Origin: Leptofilum sp050292445
GTDB taxonomy: Bacteria; Chloroflexota; Anaerolineae; Promineifilales; Promineifilaceae
Length of the DNA: 21,391 nt
Direction: 5' to 3'
Assembly: GCA_050292445.1 (NCBI GenBank)
Contig: JBNKLQ010000086.1
Coordinates: 1 to 21,391 of the forward strand
Part shown: in pieces, positions 13,964 through 21,297 of the stretch
Layout: the number at the start of each line of letters is the position of its first letter
How positions within the stretch are numbered: position 1 is the stretch's first letter
Program-made: the position numbers and the translations under genes
The notes under the pieces: model-generated
What the model was told of the DNA's origin: nothing
Seen by the model: the letters and a program-made list of their open reading frames with translations, nothing else
Database searches by the model: none

Positions 13964-14724
13964 TTCTTGATGGCAAAAGGGGCTGCCAACAGCGGCAAAA
14001 GTTTTGCCACATCTTCCCGAAACAATAAGTCGGCTTCTCTATCTACATGGGTTGGGCCTAAGTTAACAATGATCAACTTGGCCCCAGCTTGCTTGGCCAG
14101 CAATGGCAAATCGCCTGCCGGGGCAGTTTCCAAAGATGAGCCAGCAACCAGCATTAAATCGCACTTTCTGGCTGCTTCCTGAGCCAGATGCATCATAATT
14201 GCTGGCAGCATTTCGCCAAATAATACCACGTTTGGTTTGAGGACGGCACCGCAGTTGGCGCAGGTGGGGACCAGGTTGTCTTGGATGAATTGTTGCCACA
14301 TGGGGAAGGCATCTATTTGGGTGTGGCAGCCCTGGCAGGTGGCCCGGCTTAGGCTGCCATGAACTTCGAAAACGGTGTGGCTGCCAGCTTTGCTGTGCAG
14401 CAGATCGATGTTCTGGGTGATGGTGGCTCGCAAACGGCCGTTTGCTTCCAAATTGGCCAGGGCAAAGTGGGCCGGATTGGGTTGTGCCTGAAGGATAGTT
14501 TGGGCTAACGGCCGTATCCAATCAAAAAAAGCCTGGGGATTGTGCCGAAAAGCATAAATAGAAGCCACTTCCATGGGATCAACTTTTTGCCACACACCGG
14601 ATTCTGGGCTGCGAAAGTCAGGGATGCCAGACGGAGTGCTGATACCGGCTCCGGTAAGCGCCACGGCATATTTTGCCTCGCGCAGCAAGGCAATGGCTCG
14701 GGCGACGGCAGGGGAAGGGGTCAT
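13960..14724 (-). CDS. cobB: Sir2-family NAD-dependent protein deacylase
   Basis: 254 residues. NAD-binding GAGISTPSGIPDFRS is at 25-39, QNID at 104-107, catalytic His122 in VHGS, the zinc tetrad at Cys130/Cys133 (CQGC) and Cys155/Cys158 (CANC), and VLFGEMLP at 167-174. It removes acyl groups from lysines using NAD+, producing nicotinamide and O-acyl-ADP-ribose. The Tyr/Arg pair that marks desuccinylases is not obvious (segment MEVASIYAFR), so acetyl specificity is likely but unproven. It begins 8 bases after the REC-ATPase stop and its stop overlaps the kinase start, so all three are co-transcribed. That is an unusual setting for a sirtuin. Confidence 0.94.
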   Translation of the reverse strand: MTPSPAVARAIALLREAKYAVALTGAGISTPSGIPDFRSPESGVWQKVDPMEVASIYAFRHNPQAFFDWIRPLAQTILQAQPNPAHFALANLEANGRLRATITQNIDLLHSKAGSHTVFEVHGSLSRATCQGCHTQIDAFPMWQQFIQDNLVPTCANCGAVLKPNVVLFGEMLPAIMMHLAQEAARKCDLMLVAGSSLETAPAGDLPLLAKQAGAKLIIVNLGPTHVDREADLLFREDVAKLLPLLAAPFAIKK

Positions 14725-14732
14725 AACAACAA

Positions 14733-15947
14733 CTACGCTTTTATCAACTGCTGAGCAATCTGCCTGATCAGAATGGCAGCCTTGGCATGTGCGTTTAGCT
14801 GCACTAGCGGAATGCTTTTATTAACAGCCTGGTTCATTTCAGCGGGTGAGACAGGCAAAATGGCGGTCACGGGATGATTGAGAAATTTCTCTAGCGCCTC
14901 ATGCGGAATGGCCATTTGGCCAGTGAAATCAAAAATAACAGCGCGAACCACGGTTTCTGGCGGTGAAATTTCATGCAGGTGCTCTAAGAGGTGGCGCGCA
15001 TTGGCTAAAGCGACTCGCTCTGGACGCAAGCAAACGATGATTTGGTTTGCTCTAGTCAGAACCGCTTCAATGTTGGCCGTTAGTTGGTGGCCGCAGTCGA
15101 TAATCAGATGATGATTGGGTTTGATGAGTGGTTGTAGTAAATTTTGAACTTGCTCTGGTTGCAAGCGAGGTGGCCCCTTGGTCAACTCGGTATGGGTTAA
15201 GAGCAGGTCTAAATCGTCAGTGTATTGGCTGAGTTCGTCTTGGATGATTTGGGACCATTTGGTTTCTGGTTGGGCCAAAACATTGTTGAGGCCGTGTTGG
15301 TGTTTTTGGCTCAGGTAAAGTGCTACGTGGCCTTGAACCAGATCGAGATCGAGCAAGATGGTGCTGCGCTTGTTGCTGGCCAAGCTGCTGGCCAAATTAA
15401 TGGCCAAGGTTGTGGCCCCTGCGCCCCCTCTGGCCCCTAAAACGGCCGTTACACTGCCTTGCGCAGGAAAGGCCAACGTGGCGGCCAATGGGGCTTTGGT
15501 TTGGCCGCTCTCTTTTTCCTGAGATAGCGGTTTGTGTAGCTGCGTTTGAGCGGTGGCTTTGGGGGCGCGATTATCCAGAATTGTTTTAACACGCTCTACC
15601 AACTCATCTGGTTCTGTTGGTTTAGTAAGATAATCATCAGCGCCAGCGTTAAAACCAGCCAGCTTTTTATCGGCTTCATCAACGGCCGTAAACATGATAA
15701 TGGGAATATCAGATAGTTTGGGGTTTGCGCGCAAGTGACGACACACTTCCCAACCATCCATTTCGGGCATCATGCCGTCTACCAACACAAGGTCTGGATT
15801 CTCCGATTCAGCCAATCGTAAGCCACGAAAACCAGAGCGAGCCCCCAGCACAACATACCCTTGCTGCTGCAAGACACGCTGAATAATATTCAGCGTCTCT
15901 GGATGGTCGTCTATAACTAAAATTTTATAGGCAATTGGTATTGTCAT
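14733..15947 (-). CDS. Receiver domain fused to CpaE/TadZ-like ParA-family ATPase
   Basis: 404 residues. Residues 6-125 are a receiver with Asp13/Asp14, phospho-acceptor Asp57 (LVLVDGMMPEMDG), Thr87 and Lys109 (LTKPTEP). After a ~40-residue linker, residues 165-400 are a ParA/MinD-type domain with GARGGAGATTLA (171-182), LLDLDLVQGHVA and LIIDCGHQL. CpaE/TadZ proteins of this layout localise Flp/tad pilus assembly at the pole, but no tad or flp gene is in this window. The P-loop has Arg where the deviant signature Lys usually sits and Ala at the second Lys position, so ATP hydrolysis may be weak or absent. It is the first gene of an operon with sir2 and a GAF kinase, and is preceded by the second copy of the two-hairpin element. 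Confidence 0.9.
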   Translation of the reverse strand: MTIPIAYKILVIDDHPETLNIIQRVLQQQGYVVLGARSGFRGLRLAESENPDLVLVDGMMPEMDGWEVCRHLRANPKLSDIPIIMFTAVDEADKKLAGFNAGADDYLTKPTEPDELVERVKTILDNRAPKATAQTQLHKPLSQEKESGQTKAPLAATLAFPAQGSVTAVLGARGGAGATTLAINLASSLASNKRSTILLDLDLVQGHVALYLSQKHQHGLNNVLAQPETKWSQIIQDELSQYTDDLDLLLTHTELTKGPPRLQPEQVQNLLQPLIKPNHHLIIDCGHQLTANIEAVLTRANQIIVCLRPERVALANARHLLEHLHEISPPETVVRAVIFDFTGQMAIPHEALEKFLNHPVTAILPVSPAEMNQAVNKSIPLVQLNAHAKAAILIRQIAQQLIKA

Positions 15948-15978
15948 TGCTTATTCTCGATTAAACTGCCTGATCAAG

Positions 15979-16121
15979 CGAATCACATAGAGATTTTGAG
16001 ACAGAAAGTATGATTTCTTGTGATTTTCCCAAGTAAAAGCTGAATTTCAGATCGATAACCTTCAAACTCTTTTTAGCTTTTACATAAGAGTTCCCTAACT
16101 ACTATACAGTTGCTCTGGATA
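15979..16121 (-). promoter_or_regulatory. Two-hairpin leader element, copy 2 (upstream of REC-ATPase operon)
   Basis: The counterpart of 3035-3178: 105 positions align without gaps at about 70% identity. Hairpin 1 keeps GTAAAAGC/GCTTTTAC and replaces the next C-G pair of copy 1 by T-A, a covariation. Hairpin 2 keeps AATCACA/TGTGATT with an imperfect centre. Upstream on the minus strand are TATAGT (16106-16101) and a TATCCAG box (16121-16115), with a GTGACT -35-like hexamer 17 bases above the -10. The element ends 31 bases before the ATG at 15947, so it would form the 5' leader of the operon. No ORF or other feature is seen in the remaining 15948-16182 gap. Confidence 0.6.
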
Positions 16122-16182
16122 ATAGTCACTATGACTTAGGTTGACATGCCCTGAAAAATTTGTGAAATTGGGGCAATTTATA

Positions 16183-16971
16183 TCATACTGGAGGCCAGGG
16201 ATAATGACGGCCAGGGCCGGGTGAAGCGAAGTATCCCTGACTTAAAACGCGCATAACCCGTTTTTGTAATGCTTCCAATTCAATTTGTGAAAGTAATGAT
16301 TGTAATTCAGATCGTAAACCCGCTTCATTGGTAGCCAGTTTATCGCTGAATTTTTCTACATCAGCCAACAGCTTTGGCGGAATTGGCTCGCCGGCAAATT
16401 CCCAAACAACGGTACGCAGCTTGTGCTCAGTATGGAAACAGATGCCGTGATCAATTAACCACAAACGATCCTGCCCCTCTTTTTCTTCCAACAAGACATG
16501 CCCTGCTTTACGGTCTGCATTGTTAATGATGATGTCTAGCAGAACGGTTTTTTGCAGCGCTTCTTTAAAAAGAGGCTCTCCTTCAAAGGTGAAGTAATGA
16601 GCTTCTGGATCGTGGGGAATAAAAAGTTGTACAGAGCCTGTGCCGTGTTCTCCCTCACGCAGTACGGTTGGCGGAATCAGGTGCCATTCCAGCGCATGGC
16701 TCACTAAAAATGCAGCACGCTCCCGTTGACATAAAGTGCCTTGGGTAAAATCCCACAACGGCCGTTCGCCCCGGCGCGGTTTATAAACGGCGCGAATATC
16801 TATAAGAGTGTGTGGTGTGAGATGGGGCAATGTTTCCTGAACGGCCGTATTCGGGCAAATATCTACCAGGAACGAATAATTTGAACTCCATGGCAGCACA
16901 CCTTTAACATCTAAGGTGCCAACCTGTAACAGTTGGAGCCAATCTGCCGTGCTTAACTCGTGTCGTGCCAT
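16183..16971 (-). CDS. SCO1664 family protein (PI3/4-kinase-like fold)
   Basis: 262 residues. The family has a distant phosphatidylinositol 3/4-kinase-like fold. AVYKP (Lys64) fits the ATP-binding lysine, NNADRKAGH (150-158, Asp153) the catalytic loop, and LWLIDHGICFH (Asp174) the metal-binding DxG-like motif, so the catalytic set looks complete. The substrate is unknown. It is the third gene of the conserved trio with DUF3090 and a histidine phosphatase; the order and strand are the same as I know from Actinobacteria. It lies 40 bases after DUF3090. Two ACGGCCGT palindromes fall in its first third. Confidence 0.9.
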   Translation of the reverse strand: MARHELSTADWLQLLQVGTLDVKGVLPWSSNYSFLVDICPNTAVQETLPHLTPHTLIDIRAVYKPRRGERPLWDFTQGTLCQRERAAFLVSHALEWHLIPPTVLREGEHGTGSVQLFIPHDPEAHYFTFEGEPLFKEALQKTVLLDIIINNADRKAGHVLLEEKEGQDRLWLIDHGICFHTEHKLRTVVWEFAGEPIPPKLLADVEKFSDKLATNEAGLRSELQSLLSQIELEALQKRVMRVLSQGYFASPGPGRHYPWPPV

Positions 16972-17011
16972 CTCAACTGTTGTAAATACCTATGGTGCTT
17001 ACCATACAAAA

Positions 17012-17521
17012 TTAGTACGCATGCCCATTGCGATGCGGGCAAAAATGACCTGTCGGATCGATTGGTTTGCCGCAGTTACCGCAAATTGGCCGACCTGCTT
17101 TCACCACATCATAAGCGTGTTGTACCAGTGCCTGAACCTGAGATCGTGAAACCCAGTAACTAACCACGTTTGGCTCTTCATCCTCGGCAACCAGCTCATA
17201 AGCGACCAGCACTACCTGATTGCTGTCTTCATTGTACCCAATACCAATGTTGCCCACGCGAAACAGGGATTCAATCGGTTCGCGCAGCCGCATATCGGTC
17301 CATACCGGTGCCTCGTTTTCTGACTCTGGATACTTTTGTGCCAGTTCCTGAATAAGGGCATCGAAGCTTTCGGCCAACATGCGTGCCTGTTCTTTTTCAA
17401 TGGTGAGCGAGATGGTTTGGGAGCCTCGGCTGCCTTGCAAATAGAATGTGCGCTCTCCAGGAGGCCCAATGGTGCCTACGGTAATTTGTGAAACCGGGTT
17501 TAGTTCAATGTGGCTAGCCAT
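17012..17521 (-). CDS. DUF3090 family protein
   Basis: 169 residues from ATG at 17521. This start gives the family N-terminus (MASHIELNPVSQITVG) and begins 4 bases after the upstream stop; the longer frame to 17632 overlaps the phosphatase gene and is rejected. The ERTFYLQGSRGSQTISLTIEKEQ segment and the C-terminal cysteine motif CGNCGKPIDPTGHFCPHRNG (Cys147, Cys150, Cys161 with nearby His) identify DUF3090 and suggest a bound zinc. The function is unknown. It is the central member of the phosphatase-DUF3090-SCO1664 trio. Confidence 0.92.
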   Translation of the reverse strand: MASHIELNPVSQITVGTIGPPGERTFYLQGSRGSQTISLTIEKEQARMLAESFDALIQELAQKYPESENEAPVWTDMRLREPIESLFRVGNIGIGYNEDSNQVVLVAYELVAEDEEPNVVSYWVSRSQVQALVQHAYDVVKAGRPICGNCGKPIDPTGHFCPHRNGHAY

Positions 17522-17525
17522 AAGA

Positions 17526-18263
17526 TTAAGATTCTCTATACTTTTCGTCGGTGCTTTTTGCCCCGCGGTCGCTGTTTGGGGAAACGGACGTATCAGCAGG
17601 ATCCGCTTTTGCTGTTTCTGCCGGTTTCTCATCTTTTTTTTCTGGTGGCGGTGGTGATTTTAGTGGTCCATCATCATTAATGCGCCCCACGCGTACCACG
17701 CCATTTTTGGCCAGGTGCAACATGCTGACAGACGCTGGCGACACAATGATGCGTTGAAAAAGATCGATGTGAACGCCCAGGTAATGGGACAAAACCAATT
17801 TGATCAGATCCGCGTGCGAAACAACCACAATGATATCTTTGTCGTCGTGGGTTTGGGCCAATGTTTCAATGGCATTCACGCCGCGCGTTTGTACCCCACG
17901 CAAGGTATCGCCACCAGGGAATTGCATCCGACTGGGATAGAACTGAACGGTGAACCATTTCTTCTTCTTCGCCAGCTTCTTGATTTTTTTACCTTCCCAC
18001 TTTCCGTAACGCACCTCTCCGATGTCATCCAGATAATTGACGGGCAGGTTTTGAGAATGGGCTATAAAATCGGCCGTTTCCCGGCAGCGCAGCACGGGGC
18101 TGCTGTAAATTGCTTTGAGGGGCAGTAAGGCCAACCGTTCGGCGGCATTTGCGGCTTGCTGACGGCCGTTTTCATTCAGATGAATTCCTTCTATCCAGCC
18201 AGCCAGACGGTGTTTTTTGACCCAATCGTTTTCACCATGTCGCACAAGAAGTATGGTTGTCAT
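17526..18263 (-). CDS. Histidine-phosphatase family protein (MSMEG_4193-type putative phosphomutase)
   Basis: 245 residues. The histidine-phosphatase core shows LLVRHGENDW (His9 nucleophile), SSPVLRCRETA (Arg59), GEVRYG (Glu83) and VVVSHADLIK (His150). A proline/charge-rich tail of about 45 residues follows (SPPPPEKKDEKPAETAKADP...), probably disordered. ATG at 18263 is chosen because MTTILLVRHG starts the fold; the TTG at 18281 adds only six odd residues. TATTAT (18274-18269) ends 6 bases before the ATG, so the mRNA may be leaderless. It is the first gene of the conserved trio with DUF3090 and SCO1664. 'Phosphomutase' is a family label; its substrate is not known. Confidence 0.92.
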   Translation of the reverse strand: MTTILLVRHGENDWVKKHRLAGWIEGIHLNENGRQQAANAAERLALLPLKAIYSSPVLRCRETADFIAHSQNLPVNYLDDIGEVRYGKWEGKKIKKLAKKKKWFTVQFYPSRMQFPGGDTLRGVQTRGVNAIETLAQTHDDKDIIVVVSHADLIKLVLSHYLGVHIDLFQRIIVSPASVSMLHLAKNGVVRVGRINDDGPLKSPPPPEKKDEKPAETAKADPADTSVSPNSDRGAKSTDEKYRES

Positions 18264-18274
18264 ACGTGAATAAT

Positions 18275-18324
18275 AGCACAACTGGTAAACGGACGAAATA
18301 GAAAACCAACTTACCAGTTGTGCT
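18275..18324. repeat. 14-bp perfect inverted repeat between mrdA and the phosphatase gene
   Basis: AGCACAACTGGTAA (18275-18288) and its complement TTACCAGTTGTGCT (18311-18324) with a 22-base loop. It starts 30 bases past the mrdA stop and touches the presumed -10 of the next gene. It may end the mre operon transcript, though the following T run is poor (TATTATT), or act as an operator. Confidence 0.65.
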
Positions 18325-18354
18325 TTAGATTTAGGAAGGTTATTTGCAAATCGT

Positions 18355-20778
18355 TTAGTTGCGCTGCACTGAACTTAGTAAGTCAGGCGGCATAACGGGG
18401 TTGAAGCTCAGCGAATTACAGACTCTGGTGTCGCTTTCTTCAATTTCTGCTGCGTCAGCCGTTCCGGTGAAGGCAGCATATTGGCCCAGGCCAAAATAAG
18501 CGGCCATCACATTGCAGGCTACCGGCGCTGCCCACTGCGACCCTTCTCCACCGTGGTACAAAAAGGCGGTTACCACAATCTCTGGCTCATCAAACGGTGC
18601 ATAGCCGACGTACCAAGAATGCGTGGGCAAAATACGCCGATTTAAGATGTCATCAAAGCTGCACCAGCCTTTCTCGATGGCGATGTTGTCGCAAAACTCG
18701 GCCGTTCCTGTTTTACCAGCAGTTGTTATGCCAAACGGCTCCAGCCAATCCACATAGGTGGCTCCTGTGTAAAAGGTCTCCTCATCAATAAAGGTATTTA
18801 CCAGGCGCATCCCCTCGGCAATGGTTGCCAAATGTTCCCGATCGACATCGACTGCGTTAATCACTTCTGGCTGGTAAATATAGTCACCATTGGCGTCGAA
18901 GCGCACATTAAGGGAGGGATCGTCCAATGGGTTGCCGTTTGCGTCTGTCAGGATGGTACGGCCGTCTGCCCCCAACCGCGCCCGCGCCACAATCTGACTA
19001 TCATCATCCACAAACACAACATTGCCCTCGGTATCTGTCATGTGATGAATAATTGAAGGACGATACAAAAAGCCGCCATTGGCCACCACGGCAGCCATTT
19101 GGGCCACCTGCATTGGTGAAGCAGTTAGAAAGCCCTGGCCAATACCCATGTTGTAATCATCACCCGTTGACCACGGTTCCCCGTAAACCCGCGCCTTCCA
19201 ACCGCGATCTGGTGGCAAATCACCTGCCGCTTCCAAAGGCAGCTCAATCCCTTGCACCCGGCCAAAGCCAAACTGGGACGCATAACGTGAGAGGGTATTA
19301 ATGCCCAATCCTTCTACAAACTCCCCGTCCTGGTCAAAGCCGCCGCTAATTTTATAGTAATAAATATCACAGGAGTTGGCCAGCCCGGTGATGGCATTCA
19401 TTAAGCCGTGGCCTTCGCGGAACCAACAAACAAAAAGCTGATCAGGACGACCGGGATCGTTTTCGGCAAAGCGATTGCGAATAACAATTTCCCCGGAACC
19501 CAGAATAAGACGAGAAGCAGTTACCGTTCCTTCCTGAAGAGATGCAGATCCTGGCACAATTTTAAAGGTGGACCCTGGTGGATAAATGCTGCTCACTGCG
19601 TGATTCACAAACGGTTGGTACACATTGCGTTCTTGTCCCAGGTAATAATCCACAGGCACTTCCGATTGGAAGCGGTTATTGTCGAAGCTAGGTAAGCTGA
19701 CCATCGCCAAAACTTCCCCCGTTTGCGGGTTTAGCACCACCACCGCCCCTTGCTGCACCTCCACAAATGATTCCTGCCCGGTAATTGGGTCTCGTGAAGG
19801 CACAAGTTCACGCTGCTCCATTGCCTGGCGCAAGATTTCTGTGGCGATGATTTGCAAATCAATATCCAGGGTGAGGTGCAAATTCAGCCCGGCGACGGGA
19901 TCTATCTCGGAACCAATTTGGCGCAGCTCGCGTCCTGTCCAGTCTACCTCAATTTGGCGCTCCCCTTTGGTCCCAGCCAGCTCGATTTCCATGGAAGATT
20001 CCAGCCCGGCCCAACCCACGCGATCATCACGCTGATAGCCTAGCCCTAAGTTAAGCCAATTTTCGTTGGGCAATGGTCCCATAAAGCCGATGATGGGTGC
20101 AGTGTATTCGGCCGTGGGATAGTAGCGTAATGGCTCCGGAAGGACACGGACACCAGGCAAAAAGATGCTTTCTTGCTCAATGGTGTAAGCCTCGGTGATG
20201 GGAATCCCTGAAGTGATGACAGCAGGAATATATTGCAGTGGGGCATTAATCCGCACAATTTCGGCAATGCTGTCTGGCAGCTGTGGTACCACACCCGCCT
20301 GATCCAACGTTGCCTCGCCAGAGACGCCATAGATTTCTGCCAGGCGTGAATAGGTTTCCACCAGTTCAGGATTGGCTGCTTCGACGAGCGCACGCTGCTC
20401 AATGGTGTTGGTTACTGGGACGCCAGTCAGCAGCGAAAGACGCTCATAGATAGCCTGGAGTTCGTTTTCATCATCGGGCAAAAAGGTGGGGGTGATGGTG
20501 ACGTTGAAGCTGGGAATGTTGATCGCTAGCGGGTCGCCATCGCGATCAAAGATAACGCCACGGGGGGCATCGTTGCGCAAAATGGCAAATTGATTTTCCT
20601 GAGCCAGCGCTTGAAGATTGCCCCCTTCAGTCTGCTGAATCCAGTAGACTCGGTAGAGTAGCAGACCTAAAATAGCCACAACAACAATTCGAAAGAAAAA
20701 GAGACGGCCGCGCAGGCCAAAATCTTCTTTTTCTAGCTCTTCTAAATCTTCTACACGATCCCAACCCATTCGTGACAT
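18355..20778 (-). CDS. mrdA: Penicillin-binding protein 2 (peptidoglycan transpeptidase of the elongasome)
   Basis: 807 residues. A short cytoplasmic N-terminus and one membrane anchor (~27-46) precede the PBP dimerisation domain (~70-270) and the transpeptidase domain (~340-780). The active-site serine is Ser403 in PPGSTFK (SxxK), the second motif is SCD (469-471), as in class PBP2, and KTG is at 689-691. It crosslinks side-wall peptidoglycan with RodA. The start at 20778 has GAGG about 10 bases upstream. The 18-base gap to mreD marks an operon with mreC. A rodA gene, which often follows, is absent here. Insertions make it longer than the roughly 630 residues of E. coli PBP2, for instance an acidic stretch at ~585-645. 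Confidence 0.95.
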   Translation of the reverse strand: MSRMGWDRVEDLEELEKEDFGLRGRLFFFRIVVVAILGLLLYRVYWIQQTEGGNLQALAQENQFAILRNDAPRGVIFDRDGDPLAINIPSFNVTITPTFLPDDENELQAIYERLSLLTGVPVTNTIEQRALVEAANPELVETYSRLAEIYGVSGEATLDQAGVVPQLPDSIAEIVRINAPLQYIPAVITSGIPITEAYTIEQESIFLPGVRVLPEPLRYYPTAEYTAPIIGFMGPLPNENWLNLGLGYQRDDRVGWAGLESSMEIELAGTKGERQIEVDWTGRELRQIGSEIDPVAGLNLHLTLDIDLQIIATEILRQAMEQRELVPSRDPITGQESFVEVQQGAVVVLNPQTGEVLAMVSLPSFDNNRFQSEVPVDYYLGQERNVYQPFVNHAVSSIYPPGSTFKIVPGSASLQEGTVTASRLILGSGEIVIRNRFAENDPGRPDQLFVCWFREGHGLMNAITGLANSCDIYYYKISGGFDQDGEFVEGLGINTLSRYASQFGFGRVQGIELPLEAAGDLPPDRGWKARVYGEPWSTGDDYNMGIGQGFLTASPMQVAQMAAVVANGGFLYRPSIIHHMTDTEGNVVFVDDDSQIVARARLGADGRTILTDANGNPLDDPSLNVRFDANGDYIYQPEVINAVDVDREHLATIAEGMRLVNTFIDEETFYTGATYVDWLEPFGITTAGKTGTAEFCDNIAIEKGWCSFDDILNRRILPTHSWYVGYAPFDEPEIVVTAFLYHGGEGSQWAAPVACNVMAAYFGLGQYAAFTGTADAAEIEESDTRVCNSLSFNPVMPPDLLSSVQRN

Positions 20779-20796
20779 AGTTTTTTCCTCAGAAAT

Positions 20797-21297
20797 CTAA
20801 AGCTGTACTCGACGCGGCCGTACGGTCCGGTCGATTAGGTAAAACAGCCAATAGATCGGCAAGATAGCCAGAATGTGAAGCAATAGGATGTTTGGCAAAA
20901 TAATGATGCTTTGGAAGTCGGCAATGGTGCCAAACAAGCGCAGCAGCACAATCTCTACGATAAAGCTGATCACGGTTGCCAGGCCAGCCAGCGCCACAGG
21001 CAGCAGCAGTCGGCTGGTAGGCAGTGCCTGGGTTGTCCAGATAACGGCCGTAATCGCCACCATAAACGCCAACGACGACACGCCCACTGGCGAAATCGAG
21101 AATAGATCTGTGAACACACCGGCAAAAAATGCCCAAACAGCCCCTTCTTCAACGCCATAAAGCAGCCCCCAGGCCAAAGCCACGAGAAAGGCGAGTTGTG
21201 GTGTGGTGCCAAAAATGGGGAAATGGGGCAGAACGGCCGTTTCCACCAAGCCCAACACAAGCATCAACGGAATTGCTAGATAAATAGAAACAGTCAT
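20797..21297 (-). CDS. mreD: Rod shape-determining protein MreD
   Basis: 166 residues with about five hydrophobic helices, as expected of MreD, the small membrane subunit of the elongasome that links MreC to RodA/PBP2. The ATG at 21297 is immediately after the TAG of mreC. The sequence has the usual weak conservation (PIFGTTPQLAFLVALAWGLL, FAGVFTDLFS). The identification rests on hydrophobicity, size and place between mreC and mrdA. Two ACGGCCGT palindromes are inside. Confidence 0.9.
   Translation of the reverse strand: MTVSIYLAIPLMLVLGLVETAVLPHFPIFGTTPQLAFLVALAWGLLYGVEEGAVWAFFAGVFTDLFSISPVGVSSLAFMVAITAVIWTTQALPTSRLLLPVALAGLATVISFIVEIVLLRLFGTIADFQSIIILPNILLLHILAILPIYWLFYLIDRTVRPRRVQL

Larger units (their letters stand above)
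1364..21240. repeat. Dispersed highly iterated palindrome ACGGCCGT (36 copies)
   Basis: Exact copies start at 1364, 1383, 1998, 2548, 2803, 3643, 4208, 4539, 4845, 5419, 5542, 7259, 7374, 7801, 8035, 8283, 8785, 9298, 9428, 9558, 9749, 10939, 12729, 12794, 12986, 13068, 14434, 14508, 15442, 15682, 16758, 16841, 18162, 18958, 21044 and 21233. Most are extended to AACGGCCGT or AACGGCCGTT. All lie within coding sequences, on either side of reading-frame phase. With equal base frequencies about 0.33 copies would be expected in this length. About fifteen near-matches keep only CGGCCG. None occur at 5550-7258, which spans the toxin-antitoxin module. Confidence 0.9.

Noticed and set aside
17522..17632. 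N-terminal extension of DUF3090
   Set aside because: It would overlap the phosphatase coding end by over 100 bases, and the family N-terminus begins at the ATG at 17521.
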